This document shows, in pieces, positions 1 to 6,104 of a stretch of DNA of 7,522 bases. The stretch comes from CBCXVS01 sp965178525 (GTDB lineage: Bacteria; Tectomicrobia; Entotheonellia; Entotheonellales; Entotheonellaceae), in NCBI GenBank assembly GCA_965178525.1, contig CBCXVS010000332.1:1-7522 (forward strand), written 5' to 3'. How positions within the stretch are numbered: position 1 is the first letter of the stretch; each line of letters begins with the position of its first letter. The translations under genes and the position numbers were made by a program. The notes beneath the pieces were generated by a model. That model saw nothing but the letters and a program-made list of their open reading frames with translations. It ran no database searches and was not told where the DNA came from.

Positions 1-572
1 ATGACCTGGCTGGGCTCCCTCCATCGTTTGGGGGAGGATAGCCTACCTCATTAACTATTGGGGAACAACCCTATTAATTTGCCCCAAGATATACAAAACC
101 CATGAAGTCTCTAAACTAAAATGGTGGCAATGGCTCAGGTAGTGTCTCAGGCTGACGCTCTGGCGTGAGTCTAAGGGTAGAGCTGCGTCCGTAGAACGGT
201 TAGCATCCTATCGTGCGTAGGTTACTGGTCATCATGTGGTTCTGTACGCCTAGTCCTCACCACTTCCCTCAGCCGTACTTTTTTCTCCGCGGATTGTCGT
301 GTCGTCATTGTGACTGACCTTTGGCGAACCCTTTCTTCCCTCGATTCACCCCTGTCGTGCCCTCTGCTTGTTGCCGCAGGCATCACTATGTTTCGGTCTT
401 CCAACCCCAAGCCTCGACTTCCACGCATCACAGGTTTGGCCGTGACATTGAGGCCAGCACGCCGCTTTGAGGGCGCGGTTCTTATGACCGCCGGTGGGCC
501 GTCATATCTACAGGGTATGGCTCAATAAGTACCTGGACAAAATTAGCGACATCGGTTTTCCAGAGGAAAAAT

Positions 573-623
573 ATGGATTTAGTTTTGTTCGGGCACTTTA
601 AGGGACGGCTTCCATGCAGATGA
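573..623 (+). CDS. possible 16-codon small ORF or leader peptide
   Basis: A short ORF (MDLVLFGHFKGRLPCR) starts with ATG and lies behind a good Shine-Dalgarno sequence, AGAGGA, about five bases upstream. I do not recognise the peptide. What supports translation is only the ribosome site and its spacing; the length is too short for codon statistics. It ends about 36 bases before a set of alternative hairpins (660-686), an arrangement that recalls leader-peptide attenuators, but there is no run of identical regulatory codons. A chance ORF is the more likely explanation. Confidence 0.12.
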   Translation: MDLVLFGHFKGRLPCR

Positions 624-659
624 GGTCGTCGCCGGCATGTTTGATCGGCACGATGTTGA

Positions 660-689
660 TTGCCATTGAGGCAACACTTGGTTGCCATT
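660..689. repeat. overlapping alternative hairpins and an 8-bp direct repeat
   Basis: TTGCC (660-664) can pair with GGCAA (670-674) across a 5-base loop. Alternatively GGCAAC (670-675) can pair with GTTGCC (681-686), also across a 5-base loop. The two structures share the middle arm, so they exclude each other. The octamer TTGCCATT occurs at 660-667 and again at 682-689, a 22-bp period, close to two helical turns. This could be a tandem protein-binding site or an RNA switch element; it could also be chance. No U-tract terminator follows. Confidence 0.3.
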
Positions 690-776
690 CGAGCGGTGTA
701 ATCGCTGCGATGCAGATCTTGACAAGACACCGTGTTTTGCAGGGTTAGGGTCCAAAAGGAAAGCGTATGCGGTAAG

Positions 777-817
777 GCTTGCTGAAGCAAGCTCGGTTAT
801 AACCTATATCATGCATG
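777..817. repeat. cluster of three short perfect palindromes
   Basis: Three dyads stand close together: GCTTGC-TGAA-GCAAGC (777-792, a 6-bp stem with a 4-base loop), the perfect 10-bp palindrome GGTTATAACC (795-804), and the perfect 8-bp palindrome CATGCATG (810-817). The middle one contains TATAAC, which could serve as a -10 element, but I see no matching -35 at 16-18 bp. Each is individually common in a sequence of this size; only the close grouping, together with the longer dyad at 822-864, makes an operator-like role worth considering. Confidence 0.3.
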
Positions 818-821
818 CGGC

Positions 822-864
822 GGGCTGGTGATCGGAATCTGCCAAGGACCGACATCACCAGCCC
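822..864. repeat. perfect 11-bp inverted repeat with 21-nt loop
   Basis: GGGCTGGTGAT (822-832) is exactly reverse-complementary to ATCACCAGCCC (854-864), with 21 bases between the arms. Pairing stops at both ends. As RNA it would form a stable GC-rich stem on either strand. No run of T follows on + and no run of A precedes it, so it is not a standard intrinsic terminator. It could be an operator for a dimeric regulator, a recombination site or a structured RNA element. The dyad itself is certain; its function is unknown. Confidence 0.45.
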
Positions 865-1420
865 TCAGGCCCCGAGTAAACGCACTCAGGGCGTCCATGA
901 ACGTAGCACAAATGTGTTGCGTCTGCCAGTGCATAGCATCGATCTTATGGCGTATTTGGACGTTCTTTTGAGAATAGCGTCCAGGTGCGCCTTTTTTTAT
1001 TGGCTCCTACACGCTGGCAGAAGCCCGCGAGTCGTTTGAGCACTGGAAGCTCAAGCACATCAAGATCATCATCTGCTGCATACGCCTGTGCGGTGCGCCG
1101 TACTCGTGCCGTATCAAGTGGTATTTGACGGATGTCTTTTGCCCCCTCTCCTACAGTAGGGCAAGGGCGTCAATAGACCAAATAAGACTTGACGGACCAC
1201 CAAGTGGTTTGTGAGCAGGCGGCTCCCTGGCGGGACTCTGATCCTGCCGCGTACATACACATGTATCACGCCATCCGTAGGTACAGCGGCTGCTGTGACT
1301 GACGGAGCGGAGCTCTGTACAGGGCGCTTCGCACACGCTTGCCCCGTTCATCTCTCTATCTCGTGATTGTACCGGAAAGCCTCTTCTGAAACGGCTGTTT
1401 TCCGCCTTGATAGCGCTTAT

Positions 1421-1432
1421 GAGGGTGTGATG
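1421..1432 (+). promoter_or_regulatory. ribosome binding site fixing the kinase start
   Basis: GAGGG at 1421-1425 lies a few bases before ATG at 1430. The reading frame is open from 1367, where a TTG follows directly after a stop, but that TTG has only pyrimidine-rich sequence upstream. The ATG at 1430 also gives the short cytoplasmic N-terminus expected of Wzc-like proteins before the first membrane segment. A GTG at 1427 is a less likely alternative. Confidence 0.6.
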
Positions 1433-3593
1433 CGAGCTGTCGATCGGGAAACGTTTGACGCCCGGTTTTACTGGCGCCAGATACGCAAGCATCCATGGCT
1501 GATTCTGGTCCTCGCCCTGGTGGGGCTGGCGCTGGGTGGGCTCTATCTGACAAGGACGCAACCCGTCTTCCGGGCCACAGCAAAATTGCTGATCGAACGG
1601 GAAGGGCGCAACGTCGTGCCCTTTGACGACTTTGTGCAACCTGGCCGGACCGAGGCACACTATGAGACGCAATATCAGATTCTGCGAGCCGCTCCCTGGC
1701 CCGCCGGGTGATCGACGCCCTGGGGTTGGACACGCACCCTGAATTTGCGCCGCCGCCGCCCTCGGGTTCCTCTCCGGCAGCCGAGGCCGCTCCCGGCCTG
1801 GAGTCGAAGCGGGTGGATACGTTTCTCGCCCAGCTTCACGTAAAATCGGAACCCAATGTACATTTGGTCCATGTCAGCTTCGAATCCGGTGACCCGGAGC
1901 TGGCGGCTGAAGTGAGCAATACCCTGGCCCGGCTCTATATCGATTTCAACCTGGAGATGCGCTTTGCCGCCCTTCAGGATGCCCTGGTTTGGCTGCACAA
2001 GCAAGTCGATGGCATGAGGCAGCGCGTCGAAGTCTCGGAGCGAGCCCTGCAGCAATATGCGAACGACCGTGATATCTATGCCCTGGAGAATCGCCTACTA
2101 GGTGTGATGGAAGAAATCACGCAGCTTGGCGCGCGGCTTACCGAGGCGAAAGCGGAGCGTATCGAGCTGGAAACCCTCTACAAGGAAACCCGGCGTGCCG
2201 CCGCACAGGGCAAAAGTATGGAGGGCACTCCGGCGGTCGTGGAAAATCGCCTCATCCAGTCTCTCAAAAGCGTGCATGCGGACCTGCTCCGGACGCGGAC
2301 GCAATTGGGACAAAAATACGGTGAGGAACATCCTCGGGTGTTGCAAGTGAACGCTCAATCTCGCGCACTCGCAACGGAGATTCATACCGAAGTCAAAAAA
2401 GTGATACAAGCCGTTCAAACGAAGTATCAGGCGGTGAAAGCGCGTGAAGATGTCATTGTGGAGCGGCTGCAGACCCTGCAAAACGAAGTCAAATGGCTCA
2501 ACACCGATGCCGTGCAGTATGGCGTTCTCAAACGCGAGGCCGAGAGCAACCGGCGGCTCGCCGATGTCCTCTTGCAGCGTCTGAAGGAAGCGAGCATGAG
2601 CAGCGACCTCACGAGCGGCAATAATATCCGCATTATCGATGCCGCTGAGGTCCCCATCCGGCCGATCAATATTCGTCCCAAGCTGACCCTCGGGCTGGGG
2701 GCCATGCTGGGGTTGCTGGCGGGCGTGTGTCTGGCCTCATTGATGGGCTATCTGGACAATACCCTGGAAACCCCTGAGGAAGCCGAGGAGGCGTTGGGGC
2801 TGCCGGTGGTGGGTATGATCGAACGATTTCCTCTCCGACGCCACGTCAAAGGGACGGCTACCGTCCCTTTGATTGCCCTCGTCTCGCCCCGTTCAGCGGT
2901 CACGGAAGCGTTCAAAACCTTGCGGGCCAACCTGCTGCTCAGCTCGACGGACTCGCCCCGCCAGGTGTTCTTAGTGACCAGCCCATATCCGCATGAGGGC
3001 AAGACCACGGTCGCGGCCAATCTCGCCATGGTCATGGCGCAAATGGAACGGCGTGTCCTTCTGCTCGATGCGGATTTGCGCCATTCCTCGATCCACAAGG
3101 CATTTCATGTCCATGGCGTGCCGGTCCCAGTGACCTGTTAGTCACCGAGACCTATCACGAGCCTCCCGATCTGGCCGATGCCGGCCTGGTGATTGTGACC
3201 GCTGGCGATCTCCCGCCGAATCCCTCAGAGCTATTGGGGTCCCAACGCATGCAGCGCTACCTGGCTTGTGCCCGGGAGCAGTACGACATCGTGATCATCG
3301 ATACCCCACCGATTCTGGCGGTGAGCGATGCGATGATGCTGAGTCCTTGGGTGGACGCCATCCTGCTTGCTCTGCGCGCGGGCGCAACGCCTTGCGATCG
3401 TGCTAGACGCGCCGTCGCGTCGCTGCTGACCCTGCAGCCGGAGTCTTGCGCGCACGGGGGGCGGGACGCCAGACCCCACAACCCGCCGAGTCTCGGCCTG
3501 ATCATGAACTTTCTCGACCCCCGAGGTGTGCCCTATGGCTATGAGGACACGTATGCCTATGATGTGGAGGGCGAGCATAGGATGTCCTCATGA
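1430..3593 (+). CDS. Wzc-type polysaccharide co-polymerase / BY-kinase, interrupted by two frameshifts
   Basis: This inner-membrane protein of the PCP-2a class sets chain length and drives export of capsule or EPS by cycles of tyrosine autophosphorylation. With two bases restored it would be 721 residues, normal for the family. In order I see TM1 (about 23-40), the Wzz domain, a long periplasmic coiled coil (about 178-391), a proline-rich motif (VPIRPINIRPK), TM2 (about 419-441) and the kinase domain. That domain has Walker A (PHEGKTT, K525), Walker A' (LLLDADLR, D547/D549), Walker B (VIIDTPP, D625) and a C-terminal tyrosine cluster (Y703, Y705, Y709, Y711). An EAFKTLR segment corresponds to the oligomerisation motif EX2RX2R. 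As given, the sequence reads as three pieces: 1430-1711, 1708-3141, and a third to 3593. Each shift is a loss of one base. It is translationally coupled to the next gene. The family assignment is firm; whether the gene is intact in the cell is open. Confidence 0.92.
1684..1690 (+). other. frameshift 1 in the kinase gene (one base missing)
   Basis: Before this point frame 2 reads YETQYQIL; after it frame 1 reads SLARRVIDALGL. The family consensus joins them as QYQILRSRSLARRVI. Adding one base, for example A in the CGAGCC context, restores this exactly. Left unrepaired, frame 2 stops at 1709-1711, and that TGA overlaps a GTG (1708) in the new frame. Confidence 0.85.
3118..3126 (+). other. frameshift 2 in the kinase gene (one base missing)
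   Basis: Frame 1 reads KAFHVHGVP and then runs into a stop at 3139-3141. Frame 3 continues as GPSDLLVTETYHEPPDLADAGLVIVTAGDLP, the expected course of the domain. Adding one G to the GG at 3123-3124 gives HGVPGPSDLL, as expected for Wzc-like proteins. Unrepaired, the shift separates Walker A and A' from Walker B and the tyrosine tail. Confidence 0.85.
3579..3593 (+). promoter_or_regulatory. coupled stop-start (ATGA) with ribosome site
   Basis: The kinase stop TGA (3591-3593) overlaps the glycosyltransferase start ATG (3590-3592). AGGA at 3579-3582 lies seven bases before that ATG, inside the kinase coding sequence. This is a standard arrangement for translational coupling and shows that the two genes share one transcript. 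Confidence 0.8.
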
Positions 3594-4678
3594 AGATGGT
3601 CCATGTGCGTGAACGTGTCTATGCCCTCGCGTCGGGAGAGCCGTCTGTGGATGGTGGTGGTGAGCGCTATCTGTGGCTGCTTTCGCGTGCCTTGGCGGCT
3701 TCCGGGTGGTCGGTGACGGTTGGCGTACGCACGGCCTTGGAGGTCGGCGAGCGACGCGTCATTGACGGGGTTGCCTTTGTGGGGCTCGGGGCGGGGAATA
3801 TGCCCCGCAACTGGTATCGGTTGCTGATGTCGGAACGCCCGGATTGGTGGTACTGGCAGGGCGCCAGTCATGCCTTGGGGCCGGCGGTTGCGATCGCCAA
3901 GCTGGCGGGTGTGCGAACCATATTTTCGGCCATGCACGATCAGGATTTGCAGCTCCGCCATGCCCTGTGGGACCATCCGCATTGGTGGCCGCTGTATGTC
4001 TGGGGGCTGGCATGGGTCGACCGAATCTTTGTACAGCATCACGGGCAGCTGGCGCAGCTTGCCACCCACTGGCGCCATAAAGCGTCGATACTCCCAGGCA
4101 TCGTCGGCGCCACGACCAAGGTCTTACCCCACGCGGCGCGTGAGCCATACATCGCGTGGGCGGCGGTATTACGCGAGCCGAAACGTCCCGATGTGCTGCT
4201 TGAGATTGCACGGCGCGCCCCCGACCTCCGCTTCGTGGTTTGCGGCGGTCCGAGTGACCATCGATCACCGCCCGGATATGGCGCACGGACCATGGAGGGG
4301 TTGCAAGCACTCCCGAATATCGACTATCTTGGGCACACCACGCCTGAACACACTCTCCACATCATTGCGAACGCGGCGGTGTTCCTCTTGACGTCCGATG
4401 CCGAGGGGTTTCCGAGCGTGTTTCTCGAAGCATGGTCAGGGGGCACACCGGTTGTCAGTGTCAACATCGATCCGGATCACCTGATTGAGCGCCAGAGACT
4501 CGGGGTCATCTCCGGAGATGTTGCAGGTACGATCGCCGCGATCCGAGCGTTGCTGGACGCCCCCCAACGGCGTGAGGAGATCGCGGCGCGGGCTCGCCGG
4601 TTTGTGGCGGAGGCGTATAGCGCCGAGGCCGCGATCAAAGCCTTCGAACGTGGGCTCCACGGGGGACAGGAGACCTAG
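3590..4678 (+). CDS. family 4-type (GT-B fold) glycosyltransferase
   Basis: This cytoplasmic enzyme would transfer a sugar from a nucleotide-sugar donor to the lipid-linked EPS repeat unit; donor and acceptor cannot be read from the sequence. It is 362 residues, typical for GT4. The N-terminal domain opens with a glycine-rich loop (DGGGERYL, residues 21-28) followed by the usual helix. The C-terminal donor domain has REPKRPDVLLEIA (R195 and K198 in the place of the diphosphate-contacting basic residues), FVVCGG (215-220), and the EX7E signature from E272 to E280 (EGFPSVFLE), followed by AWSGGTPVV. I see no signal peptide or clear membrane segment. The ATG at 3590 is chosen because of the ATGA overlap and AGGA; a second ATG at 3596 is possible. 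The gene is intact and its codon use matches its neighbours. The identity as a retaining GT-B enzyme is secure; the linkage it makes is not known. Confidence 0.93.
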   Translation: MKMVHVRERVYALASGEPSVDGGGERYLWLLSRALAASGWSVTVGVRTALEVGERRVIDGVAFVGLGAGNMPRNWYRLLMSERPDWWYWQGASHALGPAVAIAKLAGVRTIFSAMHDQDLQLRHALWDHPHWWPLYVWGLAWVDRIFVQHHGQLAQLATHWRHKASILPGIVGATTKVLPHAAREPYIAWAAVLREPKRPDVLLEIARRAPDLRFVVCGGPSDHRSPPGYGARTMEGLQALPNIDYLGHTTPEHTLHIIANAAVFLLTSDAEGFPSVFLEAWSGGTPVVSVNIDPDHLIERQRLGVISGDVAGTIAAIRALLDAPQRREEIAARARRFVAEAYSAEAAIKAFERGLHGGQET

Positions 4679-4689
4679 ACGTCCCTTCA

Positions 4690-4741
4690 GCCCGAAGCCA
4701 GAACGATCAAGCGATTCGCCGCCCGAAGCGGGTAGGATACC
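4690..4741 (+). promoter_or_regulatory. intergenic leader with small hairpin beside the ribosome site
   Basis: The 63-bp gap between the glycosyltransferase and the polymerase gene contains a 9-bp direct repeat, GCCCGAAGC, at 4690-4698 and 4721-4729. The second copy forms part of CCCG-AAG-CGGG (4722-4732), a small stem whose 3' arm directly abuts the ribosome site AGGA (4734-4737). The ATG follows at 4742. I see no terminator, so transcription probably continues into the next gene. Confidence 0.45.
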
Positions 4742-6022
4742 ATGCGCTCTCTCGTGCGCCCGACACCCACATCTGCGCCAATGATGCCGCATGTCTCGCA
4801 CCGTATCGCGGGGACGTACCGTGTTGACAGTGCCGTGACGCCGCCCTGGTTCATGGAATATGCCTATTTTGCCACCGTGACCTACGGATCCTTGGGGACG
4901 GTACTGGGTCTGTATGTGCGGTTTCTCGAACCGGCTTTGCTCCTGCTCCTGGCTGTCTGGTGTCTGGCACGACTCGGACCACGAGCGTTATCCGTATATG
5001 CGCCGATGGCGTTTCCGCTCGCGTGCGCCCTCTCCCTGCTGATCATACAACTCGTCGTGCACGGGGAGTCGATTGTGCCAAGTGGCGTGATTGCAGGCAC
5101 GGGAGGCGAGCTGCGGGTGGTGATTGTATGGATACTTGGGCTGTTCATTATCCAGTCGCTTGTCATGCGTCAAGGCTTTTTACACCGCTTCGCTCTGGTG
5201 AGTTTCGTGACCGGGCTAGGGTTACTGCCATTTATCAAATTCTATGGATACTCAACGACCTTAGTGCGGATCGGACTTGAAGGTGTGGGGCGAGACAACC
5301 CGAATGCTTTGGGGATGTGGGCCGGGTTTTGCGCCGTGTATTTCTTCGTTGCTGGCATTGAAGCCCGGCGCACATTCATGCGCGTCGCCGCTTGGTTGGC
5401 CGGCGTTGGCTGCCTCTATATGGTGGGGATCACCGTGAGCCGTGGTCCGCTGTTGGGCACTGCCGTGGCGACCACGATGGCGTTACGCCGGTTGTTGAAA
5501 CGCGGCACGCTGCCGCTGTTACTCCTGCTCGGGCTGAGTTGGATGATTTATACCTCCGGCCTCTTTGAGCCCATTGCCACGTTTTATGCCTACCGTGGTC
5601 TGGAAGAATCCGGCCGGGGATTAACGTTGCCGATCGCCATCGATCGCTTCCTCCAGACACCGCTCACCGGTGTCGGCATTTCCCACGTGACGCTGTACGT
5701 ACCGAGTATCAACAGGTTCCTGAATCCGCACAACAGCTTCCTGTATATTGGCATTATGTCCGGCGTCATCCCTTTGGCGTTCTTCCTCGCCTACTGGGGC
5801 CGTGCGGCTTTAGGCGTCCTGCAGGCACGGGCCAAAAACTTGCCGGATGCGCCATTCCTCCTCCCATTACTAGTCTACGCGTTTCTGGAAGCGATGATCC
5901 TTGACCTCGCGTTCATGTCCAATTGGCATATGGTCGTGCTCGCCAAGGCGGTTGCGGTCTATACGCCGCGTCGCGCCAAGTCTACCAGAGCCCACCCGAT
6001 CCCGGGTGTGGAAAACGCTTGA
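4742..6022 (+). CDS. O-antigen ligase / Wzy polymerase family membrane protein
   Basis: This polytopic inner-membrane protein belongs to the O-antigen ligase-like family (Wzy_C type). Members polymerise lipid-linked repeat units in the periplasm or ligate glycan to an acceptor. It has 426 residues and about eleven predicted hydrophobic segments (near 62-78, 88-105, 124-142, 150-166, 190-206, 214-232, 235-247, 256-272, 330-352, 372-388, 392-408). Family hallmarks are GRDNPNALGMW (183-193), VSRGPLLG (232-239) and, after a soluble loop at 273-327 that probably faces the periplasm, the conserved NPHNSFL (328-334) with H330. The loop also carries R292 (SGRGL). The N-terminal 40 residues are polar and variable, so a later start (ATG 4781 or 4853) is possible, but AGGA at 4734-4737 favours 4742. 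Next to a Wzc-type kinase and a glycosyltransferase, a Wzy polymerase is the better guess than a ligase, but sequence alone does not separate them. Confidence 0.87.
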   Translation: MRSLVRPTPTSAPMMPHVSHRIAGTYRVDSAVTPPWFMEYAYFATVTYGSLGTVLGLYVRFLEPALLLLLAVWCLARLGPRALSVYAPMAFPLACALSLLIIQLVVHGESIVPSGVIAGTGGELRVVIVWILGLFIIQSLVMRQGFLHRFALVSFVTGLGLLPFIKFYGYSTTLVRIGLEGVGRDNPNALGMWAGFCAVYFFVAGIEARRTFMRVAAWLAGVGCLYMVGITVSRGPLLGTAVATTMALRRLLKRGTLPLLLLLGLSWMIYTSGLFEPIATFYAYRGLEESGRGLTLPIAIDRFLQTPLTGVGISHVTLYVPSINRFLNPHNSFLYIGIMSGVIPLAFFLAYWGRAALGVLQARAKNLPDAPFLLPLLVYAFLEAMILDLAFMSNWHMVVLAKAVAVYTPRRAKSTRAHPIPGVENA

Positions 6023-6088
6023 GCCCTTGGTGCGCGGCGGCGTCCTTAGACAGGCTCGAACCAATGGCCGCGGCAACATCGCTACTGT

Positions 6089-6104
6089 GGAGGCACTGCA
6101 GATG
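6089..6104 (+). promoter_or_regulatory. strong ribosome binding site for the lyase gene
   Basis: GGAGG at 6089-6093 lies eight bases before ATG at 6102, the best Shine-Dalgarno match in the window. It favours 6102 over an in-frame ATG at 6138, which has no such site, and fixes the start of the secreted protein. The 79 bp between the polymerase stop (6022) and this ATG contain no terminator I can see. Confidence 0.7.

Larger units (their letters stand above)
1..1429. other. 5' flank without a recognisable gene
   Basis: I read both strands here and found no protein I can assign and no rRNA or tRNA. Every frame is broken by stops at short intervals, and the longest open stretches (310-528 and 815-1039 on +, 482-790 on -) lack a convincing ribosome site and any family motif. 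Parts such as 61-120 and 541-600 are clearly richer in A and T than the genes downstream. One stretch, 670-831 in frame 1, stays open for 53 codons and contains a C-x2-C pair, but it has no good start. The flank may be a long intergenic region, a decayed gene or poorly assembled sequence. Perfect dyads cluster at 660-864 and are listed separately. I see no convincing sigma-70 promoter for the cluster, although it should lie in this region. Confidence 0.6.

Noticed and set aside
719..748. TTGACA as a -35 promoter box
   Set aside because: No acceptable -10 hexamer lies 16-18 bp downstream; GGGTTA is the best at that spacing.
795..804. GGTTATAACC as an integron attC core
   Set aside because: The core consensus GTTRRRY requires purines where T occurs here, and no second core site or integrase is present.
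992..998. Seven-T run as an intrinsic terminator
   Set aside because: The bases just before it form only a three-pair stem (GCG/CGC), too weak for a terminator.
1139..1164. TTGCCC/GGGCAA inverted repeat upstream of the kinase
   Set aside because: Six-base arms with a 14-base loop are expected several times by chance in this window; nothing else supports it.
1014..1205. Open stretch with weak resemblance to the N-terminus of IS6-family transposases (KHIKIIICCIRLCGAPYSCR)
   Set aside because: The resemblance needs gaps, lacks the conserved WY...YPLSYR spacing, and no DDE residues or terminal inverted repeats are seen.
1367..1369. TTG as the start of the kinase gene
   Set aside because: It simply follows a stop codon, has no Shine-Dalgarno site, and the ATG at 1430 has one and gives a normal N-terminus.
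3557..4310. Minus-strand open frames of 173 and 183 codons opposite the glycosyltransferase
   Set aside because: The + strand carries a complete GT4 protein with all expected motifs; these frames are its shadows.
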